Of a stretch of DNA of 64,000 nt, positions 8,018 to 16,450 are shown piece after piece. Each line of letters opens with the position of its first letter. The stretch's first letter is position 1. The stretch comes from Celeribacter naphthalenivorans (GTDB lineage: Bacteria > Pseudomonadota > Alphaproteobacteria > Rhodobacterales > Rhodobacteraceae). The notes beneath the pieces are model-generated. The model worked only from the letters and a program-made list of their open reading frames with translations, did no database searches and had not been told where the DNA came from. The stretch spans positions 620,001 to 684,000 of the forward strand of contig NZ_JAIVLK010000001.1 in assembly GCF_020524585.1 (NCBI RefSeq). Direction: 5' to 3'. The translations under genes and the position numbers were made by a program.

Positions 8018-8713
8018 ATGAAGTGGATTGTTAAAATGTCGCAGATGGAACAGCAGGATTCCACCACACTCCCGCGTAACCAGTACTACTACAACATCGT
8101 GCCGATCTATGCAGGGGCCATGAAACGGGTCTTTGACATCGTTTTGTCGCTCTTGCTGCTTCCGATGATCGCGCCGCTCGTCCTTTTACTTTGCCTCATG
8201 GTGTGCCGTGACGGCGGCTCCGGCTTCTTCGGACATGCCCGGGTGGGCAAGGGGGGGAAAACCTTTAAATGTTGGAAAATCCGCACCATGGTGATGGACT
8301 CCCAAGAACGCCTTGAGGCGCTGTTGAAATCCGATCCCGTGGCGCGCGCCGAATGGGAACAGGATCGCAAGCTGCGCAACGACCCGCGGGTCACGCCGCT
8401 GGGCAATTTCCTGCGCAAATCCAGCCTCGATGAGCTGCCGCAGCTCTGGAATGTGCTCAAGGGCGAGATGAGCCTGATCGGCCCGCGCCCGGTGACGGAG
8501 CCTGAGCTGGTGATGTATGGCAAGGACGCCGCCATCTACGAAGCACTCCGCCCTGGTGTGACGGGCCTCTGGCAGGTGTCGGGCCGCAACGACGTGTCCT
8601 ACAAAGAGCGTGTCGAGTTGGACGTGCGCTACCACAACAAGATGTCATTCATGCTGGACATGGAAATCCTGTTCCGCACGGCGAAATCGGTGGTGTCCCG
8701 CACCGGGTGCTGA
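8018..8713 (+). CDS. exoY: Undecaprenyl-phosphate sugar-1-phosphate transferase (ExoY type)
   Basis: A 231-residue bacterial sugar transferase that moves a hexose-1-phosphate (galactose in S. meliloti ExoY) from a UDP-sugar to undecaprenyl phosphate, the first step of exopolysaccharide repeat-unit synthesis. Hallmarks are KRVFDIVLS (36-44) leading into the single membrane helix, CWKIRTM (85-91), SLDELPQLWNVLKGEMSLIG (136-155) followed by PRPV, and GVTGLWQVSGRND (180-192). The C-terminus ends VVSRTGC, as in other ExoY proteins. Start choice is uncertain: ATG 8018 lacks a clear ribosome site, and ATG codons at 8036 and 8045 are possible. It is separated from the rest of the exopolysaccharide genes by the regulatory gap and followed by a strong hairpin. 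Confidence 0.9.
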   Translation: MKWIVKMSQMEQQDSTTLPRNQYYYNIVPIYAGAMKRVFDIVLSLLLLPMIAPLVLLLCLMVCRDGGSGFFGHARVGKGGKTFKCWKIRTMVMDSQERLEALLKSDPVARAEWEQDRKLRNDPRVTPLGNFLRKSSLDELPQLWNVLKGEMSLIGPRPVTEPELVMYGKDAAIYEALRPGVTGLWQVSGRNDVSYKERVELDVRYHNKMSFMLDMEILFRTAKSVVSRTGC

Positions 8714-8747
8714 CGCAGGCCGAGGGGGACCTTATTTCAGCCTTAAA

Positions 8748-8781
8748 ACATCCGGTCATGGGGCACCCCTTGGCCGGATGT
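8748..8781. terminator. Strong hairpin after exoY, terminator-like
   Basis: Arms ACATCCGGTCA (8748-8758) and TGGCCGGATGT (8771-8781) pair over 11 positions with one G-U. The interior GGGG/CCCC adds further pairs. There is no T-run on the plus side, so it may be a weak or factor-dependent terminator separating exoY from ttrS. Confidence 0.5.
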
Positions 8782-8925
8782 GCGTATTGAGAGACCGCCA
8801 CATCCGCTGGCTTGGCGACATATCGTCTCGCCGACTGGACCCGCGCGTCAGAATGGTGTTGGCTTCGCCCTGAGAGGCCGTCAGAGGGGAACTCGGGCGG
8901 GAGTGACAAAGGGCGCGAAACTGAC

Positions 8926-10707
8926 ATGAGATTTCCATGGGCTTGCATTGCCGTCACGCTCTCTGGCCTCTCTCTGGCGTCGCCACTTGCGGCCCAAGAC
9001 ACCCTGCGCATCGGCGTGCTGAGCTACCGCGCCGCCGAACATTCTTTCGACCATTGGAAGGCCACCGAACGCGCGCTGAATGCCGCTTTGCCGGACCATC
9101 GCTTCCAACTTGAGCCGCTCGACCTCACGGCCCTCGATCGGGCTTTGGCGGAGGAGGCGGTGGATTTCGTGATCACCAATCCGGGCCATTACGCGACGCT
9201 TGAATATGACCACCACATCAGTCGGATCGCCACGGCAGAAGGCGATTGGCCGGTGGCCTCGACGCTGGTCTCGACCGGCGGTGTGGACACGCTGACACAG
9301 CTTGCGGGCCATCGCCTTGCGGTGGTCTCGCCCGAGGCTTTCGGCGGCTCTCAACTGGTCCGCGCCTTGATGCAGGACAACGATGCCCGCCTTCCGGGGC
9401 AGGTCGAGCTTTTGGTCACGGGCTATCCGATGCAACAGGTGGCTGAAGCGGTGCTGGACGGGCGCGCCGAGGCGGCGGTGCTGCGCGCCTGTCTGCTCGA
9501 AGACCTCAAAGCAGAAGACCCCGCACGGTTTGCCACGCTCCAGCCCTTTGCTCTCAACGCGGAGGCCACCGAAGCCACCGGCTGCGCCACCTCCAGCGCG
9601 GTCTATCCCGGCTGGCCCTTTGCCAAGGCGCAACACACCTCACCCGAGCTGGCCAAAGCGGTCGCCATCGCTCTGATGCAGATGACTGAGGGCAATCTCT
9701 GGACCGTGCCTTTGGATTACCAGCCGGTGCACGACCTGCTGCGCAAGCTCCAGATCGGGCCCTACGCGCGCACGGGGCCTGTGTCCCTGCGCGAATTCAT
9801 CGCCGACTACCGCGAATGGCTGATCGTGCTGGCCGCTGCGCTCGCCTTCTGGGCGCTCTATTCGGTGCGGATTGAAACGCTGGTGCGCCGCCGGACCCGG
9901 GCGCTCGACACGGCGAATGCCCAGCTCAAACAGGAAATGATCGACCGCCAGCGCGCCGAGGCCGCCGATCGGCAGCACCGACGCGAGTTGGAACATGTGG
10001 CGCGGCTGTCAATCTTGGGCGAAATGGCCAGCTCCATCGCGCATGAGCTGAACCAGCCGCTGAGCGCGATCTCGAACTATGCCCAGGGCTGCCTGCTGCG
10101 CATAGAGGCCGGGCGGTTTTCCGAAGAGGACATGGTGACGGCCTCACAGGAAATGGCGGGGCAGGCGGATCGCGCTGCCACCGTGGTGAAACGCATCCGC
10201 GCCTTTGTGCGCAAACGCGAAAGCCAGATGGCGCCCACTGACATTCAGGCGCTGATCGAAGAAAGCGCAGCACTCTATGCCGCCCCTGCCAATCGCGCGG
10301 GCGTCACCGTCGGGGTGCATGTGGCGTTTGCCCTGCCCACGGTCATGGCCGATCGGGTGCAATTACAACAGGTGCTGTTGAACCTCGTGCAAAACGCCAT
10401 CGACGCCATGGGCGACACGGACCCGGAGGCGCGCAGTCTGGACATCCGCGCCGCGCGCTATGACGATCTGAGCCGGGGGCCGGGGCTGTGTCTTTCGGTG
10501 CGTGATCATGGCATGGGCATGACGGCGGAGGCGATGGACCATTTCGCGGAGGCCTTTTATACCACGAAACCGGAAGGCATCGGGTTGGGGCTCGCGCTGT
10601 CGCGCTCCATCGTTGAGGCCCATGGCGGCTGGATGCGCGCCGAAGCCCCGGAACAGGGTCCCGGTCTGAGGGTGCTGATCTGGTTGCCAATTAAGGAAGA
10701 AACATGA
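8926..10707 (+). CDS. ttrS: Tetrathionate sensor histidine kinase TtrS
   Basis: About 593 residues. A signal peptide (1-23, ending LAAQ) leads into a periplasmic PhnD-like binding domain (about 25-285: LRIGVLSYRAAE, DFVITNPGHYATLEY), the tetrathionate-sensing module of TtrS. One membrane helix follows at about 296-315, then a short coiled coil, the HisKA segment with the phospho-acceptor in SSIAHELNQPLSAISNYA (His near 372), and the ATPase domain with NLVQNAIDAMG, DHGMGM and GIGLGLALS boxes. I chose ATG 8926 because it starts a classical signal peptide; the frame is open further upstream without a better start. It overlaps ttrR by ATGA. With ttrR it should activate ttrBCA when tetrathionate is present. 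Confidence 0.93.
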   Translation: MRFPWACIAVTLSGLSLASPLAAQDTLRIGVLSYRAAEHSFDHWKATERALNAALPDHRFQLEPLDLTALDRALAEEAVDFVITNPGHYATLEYDHHISRIATAEGDWPVASTLVSTGGVDTLTQLAGHRLAVVSPEAFGGSQLVRALMQDNDARLPGQVELLVTGYPMQQVAEAVLDGRAEAAVLRACLLEDLKAEDPARFATLQPFALNAEATEATGCATSSAVYPGWPFAKAQHTSPELAKAVAIALMQMTEGNLWTVPLDYQPVHDLLRKLQIGPYARTGPVSLREFIADYREWLIVLAAALAFWALYSVRIETLVRRRTRALDTANAQLKQEMIDRQRAEAADRQHRRELEHVARLSILGEMASSIAHELNQPLSAISNYAQGCLLRIEAGRFSEEDMVTASQEMAGQADRAATVVKRIRAFVRKRESQMAPTDIQALIEESAALYAAPANRAGVTVGVHVAFALPTVMADRVQLQQVLLNLVQNAIDAMGDTDPEARSLDIRAARYDDLSRGPGLCLSVRDHGMGMTAEAMDHFAEAFYTTKPEGIGLGLALSRSIVEAHGGWMRAEAPEQGPGLRVLIWLPIKEET

Positions 10708-11333
10708 GCGAAACCGGCCTGATCCATATCGTCGATGACGACCGCGCGGTGCGCGACGGGCTTGGGTTTCTCTTGGGCTCTCTGGGCCTTGAGATCGCCA
10801 CCCACGCGTCGGCTTTGGCCTTTCTCGATGCGCTCGATGTGGCGGCTCCTGTGGCTCCTGTGGGCTGTATCCTCGCCGATGTGCGGATGCCGGGGATGTC
10901 GGGGCTTGAGCTGTTGGACGAGCTGCAAAAGCGCGACTGCCCTTTGCCCGTCATCATGATCACCGGCCACGGCGATGTCCCGATGGCCGTGAAGGCGATG
11001 CGGGCGGGGGCCTTGGATTTCTTTGAAAAGCCGGTGCAGGGCATGGCGCTGATCGACCGCATCAAGGAAGCGCTGGAACTCAGTCGCACCCGTGCCGAGG
11101 CGGCCGGAGACCGCGCGGAAATCACCACCAAGATCGACAGCCTGACTGCGCGCGAGGCCGAAGTGGCCCGCGCCGTCGTGCGCGGATTGCAGAACAAACA
11201 GATCGCGGCGGAGCTGGGCATCAGCCCGAAAACCGTGGAAATTCACCGCCATAACGCCATGGCTAAACTCGCCGCCACCAGCACGGCGGACATGGTGCGG
11301 CGGCTTGTCGCGGCGGGATGGGGCGAAACCTAG
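10704..11333 (+). CDS. ttrR: Tetrathionate response regulator TtrR (FixJ/NarL class)
   Basis: A 209-residue two-domain response regulator. The receiver domain has the acidic pocket (VDDD, 10-13), the phospho-acceptor in ILADVRMPGMSG (Asp59), ITGHGD and the lysine of FFEKP (Lys109). The C-terminal LuxR-type helix-turn-helix has LTAREAEVARAVVRG and NKQIAAELGISPKTVEIHR (164-182). The VKAMRAGALDFFEKP segment marks the FixJ-like subgroup, which suits TtrR. The start overlaps the ttrS stop, so kinase and regulator are made together. The stop codon lies in a perfect palindrome that may be this regulator's own target in front of ttrB. Confidence 0.93.
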   Translation: MSETGLIHIVDDDRAVRDGLGFLLGSLGLEIATHASALAFLDALDVAAPVAPVGCILADVRMPGMSGLELLDELQKRDCPLPVIMITGHGDVPMAVKAMRAGALDFFEKPVQGMALIDRIKEALELSRTRAEAAGDRAEITTKIDSLTAREAEVARAVVRGLQNKQIAAELGISPKTVEIHRHNAMAKLAATSTADMVRRLVAAGWGET

Positions 11334-11346
11334 GGGAAAACCCCTA
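11331..11346. promoter_or_regulatory. Perfect palindrome in front of ttrB, candidate TtrR operator
   Basis: TAGGGGAAAACCCCTA has 6-bp arms around AAAA. It begins with the ttrR stop codon and lies about 80-95 bp upstream of the ttrB ATG, the usual place for an activator site. No T-run follows, so a terminator is less likely. Confidence 0.45.
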
Positions 11347-11426
11347 AGCCCCACGGGTTTCCGCCGATACCGCGCAAAATGCCCCGGACGTAGGGTCTGG
11401 CTGAGCCACAAGAAAGGATCAGCCAA

Positions 11427-12167
11427 ATGGACACGACACGTCGCGGGTTTTTAGGAGCGATCGGACAGGTGACCATCGGTGCCGCGGCCTCTGTCGCGGG
11501 CGCCGGCCAATCCGCCAGCGCCGAAGGCACAGATGTCCCGCATTGGGGCATGGTGGTCGATCTCAGGAAATGCATCGGCTGCCAGGCCTGCACCGTCGCC
11601 TGCATCATGGAAAACGCGGTGCCCGAGGATGCGTTTCGCACCCATGTTTCGGTCTATGAATTGGTCAAGGAGGGCCAAGACCCCGCGATGGTGATGCTGC
11701 CCCGGCTGTGCAACCATTGCGACGATCCGCCCTGCCTGCCGGTCTGTCCGGTCGAGGCGACGTTCAAGGCCGAGAATGGCGAGGTCTTGGTAGACGCGTC
11801 GAAATGCGTTGGCTGCGCCTATTGCGTGCAGGCCTGTCCCTATGACGCGCGGTTCATCAACCACGAAACCCAAGTGGCGGACAAATGCACCTTTTGTTTT
11901 CACCGCACGCAAGCGGGGCTCTTGCCCGCCTGTGTCGAAACCTGTGTCGGCGGCGCGCGCAACTTTGGCGATCTGAATGACCCGGAGAGCGAAGTGTCGA
12001 AAATGCTGCGCGACAATGAGGTCTCGGTGTTGCGCCCCGAGATGCACACCAATCCGAACGTCTATTACATCGGCCTCGATGACGTGCTCGACGGGCGTGT
12101 GGCGGGCGAAGCCGCCTATCACCCGGAAATGGCCGATGCCGTGCAACACCATGGGGAGGGCCTGTGA
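11427..12167 (+). CDS. ttrB: Tetrathionate reductase iron-sulfur subunit TtrB
   Basis: A 246-residue electron-transfer subunit with a Tat signal (TTRRGFLGAIG, 3-13) and sixteen cysteines in four clusters: 49/52/55/59, 95/98/103/107, 127/130/133/137 and 154/157/169/173. These would bind four [4Fe-4S] centres, as in the DMSO-reductase family beta subunits. It takes electrons from the quinol-oxidising TtrC and passes them to the molybdenum subunit TtrA on the periplasmic side. The start is ATG 11427, preceded by AAAGGATCAGCCAA. The stop overlaps the ttrC start. The order ttrSR-ttrBCA is that known from Salmonella. Confidence 0.93.
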   Translation: MDTTRRGFLGAIGQVTIGAAASVAGAGQSASAEGTDVPHWGMVVDLRKCIGCQACTVACIMENAVPEDAFRTHVSVYELVKEGQDPAMVMLPRLCNHCDDPPCLPVCPVEATFKAENGEVLVDASKCVGCAYCVQACPYDARFINHETQVADKCTFCFHRTQAGLLPACVETCVGGARNFGDLNDPESEVSKMLRDNEVSVLRPEMHTNPNVYYIGLDDVLDGRVAGEAAYHPEMADAVQHHGEGL

Positions 12168-13306
12168 TGGAAACCCAAGTTCACGAACTCGTCGGCGCCG
12201 TACATGACGCCGCATGGCAGCCTTGGGCGGTGCAGTATTTCTTTCTCGTCGCCATCTCGGTGACATCCCTTCTGATGGCGCTTCCCGCCTTTGTCTTTGG
12301 CAAATCCGCCGACCTGCGCGCCGCGCGTCTGGCGCTTATGGTCGCTGTCACCACCGGCATCACCGCGCCTATCGCGCTTTTGGCCGACCTGCACCAACCC
12401 TTCCGGTTCTGGGAGTTTTTCGTCTACACACATAAAAGTTCGTGGATGGCCTGGGGCGCGTGGATCGTGCCGTCTTATGTGGCGCTGATGCTGCTGTTCG
12501 CCTGGGCGATCCACCGGCCCGAATTTGACCGCATGGGGCAGGACGACTGGCGGTTCGCCTGGTTGTTCCGGCTGTTCTCCTTGGGCGGGGCCTCGAATGG
12601 TTTCGCGCGTCCGCTCGGGATGCTGGCTGGTCTCGCAGCTCTCGGCATCCTCGTCTACACCGGCTCCGAAGTGATGGTCGTGCGCGCCCGTCCGCTTTGG
12701 AACACGCCCTTCTTGCCGCTGCAATTTGCCGCCACGGGTGTCGTCGGCGCGCTGGGGGTGATGTTGATCCTCGAACGGATGCTCTGCCGCGACGGCGCCT
12801 TGGAAGCCACGCTCAACCGCCGCCTTGCCTTGGCGCTGGCACTTGTGGCCGCGCTCGGGGGGGCATGGTTCGCCGTGGCGATCTCCGGCGTCTCGCCGGT
12901 GCATTCCGAAGCGCTGGCCTCCGTCGCGGGCTTCCCGGTCTGGCAACAGATCGCGCTCTGGGGCGCAGCCTCCGTGGCGATCCCCTTTGTCCTCGCTCTG
13001 ACCCTGCCACGCAACACCGGGCTGATCACCGGGCTTATTGCGATCCACGCCGCGTGGATGTTCCGCTGGACCGTGTTCATGGGCGGCCAAGCCGTGCCGA
13101 AAGTCGGCTCCGGCCTCTATGACGCGCTCATGCCGACAGGAGTCGCAGGCCTCATGGGAGTCATCGGCACCTTTGGTCTCTGGGTCTTTCTGATGATCGT
13201 CTACACCACCTTCGTGCCATGGTCGGGGGACGCGGCGGATGCCACACCGTCCGCGCGCACCTCCGACCAAGCCCCCCGTAAATCTGCCAGCCCTCAGGAG
13301 ATCTGA
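12167..13306 (+). CDS. ttrC: Tetrathionate reductase membrane subunit TtrC (NrfD/PsrC family)
   Basis: About 379 residues with nine hydrophobic helices, including LLADLHQPFRFWEFFVY after the second helix, a pattern shared by NrfD/PsrC-type quinol dehydrogenase subunits. It anchors the reductase and feeds quinol electrons to TtrB. The last about 30 residues are a polar tail. The preferred start is ATG 12167, which overlaps the ttrB TGA (TGATG); a GTG at 12164 is also in frame. It sits between ttrB and ttrA and has no haem-binding CXXCH, as expected for this family. Confidence 0.9.
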   Translation: METQVHELVGAVHDAAWQPWAVQYFFLVAISVTSLLMALPAFVFGKSADLRAARLALMVAVTTGITAPIALLADLHQPFRFWEFFVYTHKSSWMAWGAWIVPSYVALMLLFAWAIHRPEFDRMGQDDWRFAWLFRLFSLGGASNGFARPLGMLAGLAALGILVYTGSEVMVVRARPLWNTPFLPLQFAATGVVGALGVMLILERMLCRDGALEATLNRRLALALALVAALGGAWFAVAISGVSPVHSEALASVAGFPVWQQIALWGAASVAIPFVLALTLPRNTGLITGLIAIHAAWMFRWTVFMGGQAVPKVGSGLYDALMPTGVAGLMGVIGTFGLWVFLMIVYTTFVPWSGDAADATPSARTSDQAPRKSASPQEI

Positions 13307-13307
13307 C

Positions 13308-16300
13308 ATGACCAACCGTCGCAATATTCTCAAAGGTGTCGCAGCCGCAGGTGCGCTTGGCACATTCGGGGCAGGCTATGCCGAGACCGTCCAGAAACTC
13401 GCCCGAGGCAAATGGTCCGGGGAAAAGCCCCGCGATGAACATGTCGTCGGTAATTCGATCCCGCCGGAGTTCTCCGTCGATCCCGAAACAGGCGATGTGA
13501 CGCTCAACCCCGATCAGGCGATGAGCTATACCATGTGCATCGGCTGCACGACCATGTGCGGCGTGCGGGTGCGGGTCGATAAGGCCAAAAACAAGGTGCT
13601 GCGCGTCGCGGGCAATCCCTATTCGCCGATGAGCACCGATCCCTTTATCCCCTACGAGTCCTCTGTCGCTGAAAGCTTTGCCGCCATGGCGCAGGCCGGA
13701 CCGGGGCAGGGGCTGACACGTCGCTCGACGGCCTGCGGGCGCGGCAATGCGGTTCTGGAACAGGTCGACAACCCGCGCCGGGTGTTGAAACCCTTGAAAC
13801 GTGTCGGCCCGCGTGGCTCCGGCCAATGGCAGACGATCAGTTTCGAGCAACTGGTCGAAGAGGTCACCGAAGGCGGCGATCTCTTTGGCGAAGGCCCGGT
13901 CGCCGGTCTGCGCGAAATCCGCGATCTCGACGCGCCTGCCCTGGAGGGTGCGCCCGAGTTCGGCTCGCGCGCCAATCACCTCGTCTGGATGAACTGCGTC
14001 GATGACGGGCGCGATAACTTTGTGCTGCGCTGGCTGAAACAGAGCTATGGCTCGAACAATTTCACCCGTCACGGCGCCTATTGTGGCGGGGCCTACCGCT
14101 CCGGCTCGGGCGCGATGTTCGGCGATTTCAAAGCCATGCCGCACGCCAAACCCGATTTCACCAACGTCGAATTCGTGATCTTTGCGGGCACGGCACCGGG
14201 CAATGCCGGGAACCCGTTTAAACGCATCGGCAATTTGGTGGCCAAGGCCCGCGCCGACGGCGATCTGAGCTATGTCGTGGTCGATCCGATCCTCAACAAC
14301 GCGCAAAACGGCCCCTCGGGCGCGCGCGCGCGCTGGCTTGCGATCAAACCCGGCACCGATGGCGCGATGGCCATGGCGATGATCCGCTGGATGTTTGAAA
14401 ACGACCGTTATGACGCCAAATATCTGGCGCAGCCCTCGAAAGCGGCGGCGGAGGCGGCGGGCGAGATGAGCTGGTCCAACGCCACCCATCTTGTGATCGT
14501 GGAGCCAGATCATCCGCGTTTTGGACACTGCTTGCGCGGGTCCGATATGGGCCTCTCTATCGAAGGCGAGGCCTATTCCGAGACCGATCCCTTTATGATC
14601 TCTTCCGATACCGGCCCAGTTACCGGCCCTGTCCCTGCCGGTGCCTCGGCCGCGCCTTTGTTCTTTGATGGCGTGGCCGAGACCCAAAACGGGCCTGTCG
14701 CGGTGAAAACCGCGCTGACGCTCTTGCGCGAAGAGGCAATGTCGCAGGACATGGAGGCCTATGCCAAAGACTGCGGCATTCCGGTCGAGAAACTCACCGA
14801 TCTGGCCCGCGAATTCACCAGCCACGGTCGCAAAGCCGCCGTCAGTTCCCATGGCGGCATGATGAACGGCTCGGGGTTCTACAACGCCTATGCGTTGATG
14901 ATGCTCAACACGCTCATTGGCAATTTGAACTGGAAAGGCGGCACGATGATTGCGGGCGGTGGCTTCCCGGAAAACAAGGGCCCCGCCTACGATCTCGCAA
15001 GTTTCCCCGGCGCTGTGCAGGCCAAAGGTCTGCCCTTCGGGCGCAACGTGCCCTATGAGAAAACCTCTGAATTCAAAGCGAAAAAAGCCGCTGGTGCCGC
15101 TTACCCTGCCGATGCGCCCTGGTATCCCAACGCGCCGGGGCTTGCGACCGAATGGATGTCGTCGCTGGTCACCGGCTACCCCTATAAGGCCGAAGCGCTC
15201 ATCTTCCGCAACACCAACCCGATCTACGGCGTCCCCGGCGTGGCGCATCTGGTGGACGAGATGAAAGACCCCGCCGTGGTGCCTCTGATCATCTCCATCG
15301 ACCCGTTCATCAATGAGAGCACCGCGATCTCCGACTATATCGTGCCGGACTCGGTGATGTATGAGACCTGGGGCTTCACCAAACCCTGGGGCGGTGTGGC
15401 GACCAAAGCGACCTGTGCCCGTTGGCCGGTCATTGAGCCGAAAATGGACCCCAATGCCGAAGGCGAGCGGGTGGGGATGGAGACCTTCCTCATCGCGGTC
15501 GCGAAACGCATGGGCCTGCCGGGATTTGGTGACGCGGCGATCCCGGACGCAGAGGGCACTTTGCACCCGCTGAACCGCGCCGAGGATTGGTATCTGCGCG
15601 GGGCTGTGAACGTGGCGATGATCGGCGCGCCGGTGTCGGATGCCTCCGACGAAGATATCGCTTTGTCCAACGTCGCGCGCATCGCCGATGATCTGAAAGC
15701 CACGCTAAAGCCCGAGGAATGGCGCAAGGCCGCGACGATTTTCGCCAAGGGCGGGCGCTATGAAAACATTGAGCGCAGCTATCAGGGCGACAAGGCGACC
15801 TATGCCTTCAACCCGCCGATGCTGGTCTGGAACGAGGGACTGGGGAGTTTCCGCCGCGCCACCACCGGCACGCGGCTTCCGGGCACGCCCGCCTGGCGCG
15901 CGCCGGAGTTTGCGGATGGCTCAAAAGTCAGCGATCACTACCCGCGCGAAGACTGGCCCATTCAGGTGATCAGCTTCAAATCGCCCTTGCAGAACTCCTA
16001 TTCCGTCGGTGCGAAATCCCTGCTCCGCATCGTGGCGTCGAACCCGGTGAACATCGGGCGCGATCTGGCGGCGGCGCATGGTATTCAGACCGGCGACATG
16101 ATCCGGCTGACCACGCCGGGCGGCACATTGGAAAGCGTTGCCGTGGTGCGGGCGGGCGTCGCGCCTGACACGGTGGCGATTGAACATGGCTTTGGACATC
16201 GCGGCTTTGGGGCTGAGGACATCACCATCGACGGGGCGACCATGCCGGGCGATCCGCGACTGGCGGCGGGTGTGCTTTTGAATGATCTGGGCATGTTGGA

Positions 16301-16391
16301 CCCGACGCGTGCGAAGGCTGGCGTCTGGGTCGATCCGGTGTCGGGCACGGCGGTGCGCCACGGTTTGCCCGCCCGGATCGAGCGGATCTGA
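13308..16391 (+). CDS. ttrA: Tetrathionate reductase molybdopterin subunit TtrA
   Basis: A 1027-residue molybdopterin oxidoreductase that reduces tetrathionate to thiosulfate in the periplasm. A Tat signal (NRRNILKGVAAAGALG, 3-18) comes first. Cysteines 77, 80, 84 and 143 form the N-terminal [4Fe-4S] site (CIGCTTMCGV and ACGRGN). The likely molybdenum ligand is Cys259 in RHGAYCGGAYRSGSG. The molybdopterin-dinucleotide-binding C-terminal domain includes SLLRIVASNPVNIG and IEHGFGHRGFG. Length and Cys pattern match TtrA rather than polysulfide or nitrate reductases. The start ATG 13308 lies one base after the ttrC stop with GGAG nearby; an upstream extension would run inside ttrC. A clear terminator follows. 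Confidence 0.93.
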   Translation: MTNRRNILKGVAAAGALGTFGAGYAETVQKLARGKWSGEKPRDEHVVGNSIPPEFSVDPETGDVTLNPDQAMSYTMCIGCTTMCGVRVRVDKAKNKVLRVAGNPYSPMSTDPFIPYESSVAESFAAMAQAGPGQGLTRRSTACGRGNAVLEQVDNPRRVLKPLKRVGPRGSGQWQTISFEQLVEEVTEGGDLFGEGPVAGLREIRDLDAPALEGAPEFGSRANHLVWMNCVDDGRDNFVLRWLKQSYGSNNFTRHGAYCGGAYRSGSGAMFGDFKAMPHAKPDFTNVEFVIFAGTAPGNAGNPFKRIGNLVAKARADGDLSYVVVDPILNNAQNGPSGARARWLAIKPGTDGAMAMAMIRWMFENDRYDAKYLAQPSKAAAEAAGEMSWSNATHLVIVEPDHPRFGHCLRGSDMGLSIEGEAYSETDPFMISSDTGPVTGPVPAGASAAPLFFDGVAETQNGPVAVKTALTLLREEAMSQDMEAYAKDCGIPVEKLTDLAREFTSHGRKAAVSSHGGMMNGSGFYNAYALMMLNTLIGNLNWKGGTMIAGGGFPENKGPAYDLASFPGAVQAKGLPFGRNVPYEKTSEFKAKKAAGAAYPADAPWYPNAPGLATEWMSSLVTGYPYKAEALIFRNTNPIYGVPGVAHLVDEMKDPAVVPLIISIDPFINESTAISDYIVPDSVMYETWGFTKPWGGVATKATCARWPVIEPKMDPNAEGERVGMETFLIAVAKRMGLPGFGDAAIPDAEGTLHPLNRAEDWYLRGAVNVAMIGAPVSDASDEDIALSNVARIADDLKATLKPEEWRKAATIFAKGGRYENIERSYQGDKATYAFNPPMLVWNEGLGSFRRATTGTRLPGTPAWRAPEFADGSKVSDHYPREDWPIQVISFKSPLQNSYSVGAKSLLRIVASNPVNIGRDLAAAHGIQTGDMIRLTTPGGTLESVAVVRAGVAPDTVAIEHGFGHRGFGAEDITIDGATMPGDPRLAAGVLLNDLGMLDPTRAKAGVWVDPVSGTAVRHGLPARIERI

Positions 16392-16411
16392 AGGTCCATC
16401 AGAGACGGTCC

Positions 16412-16444
16412 CCCCCTTGCACGAAAGCGCTTCGCGCAAGGGGG
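16412..16444 (+). terminator. Rho-independent terminator of the ttr operon
   Basis: The 9-bp stem CCCCCTTGC (16412-16420) pairs with GCAAGGGGG (16436-16444), and the loop itself can form CGAA/TTCG. It is followed by AGTGTTTTA. It lies 20 bases after the ttrA stop and before the end of a convergent gene. Confidence 0.8.
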
Positions 16445-16450
16445 AGTGTT

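Noticed and set aside
13161-15566. Minus-strand open frame of about 800 codons opposite ttrC/ttrA
   Set aside because: It mirrors two clear ttr genes, its translation is rich in Arg, His and Gly with no domain, and it has no ribosome site. It is an antisense artefact of high-GC codon bias.
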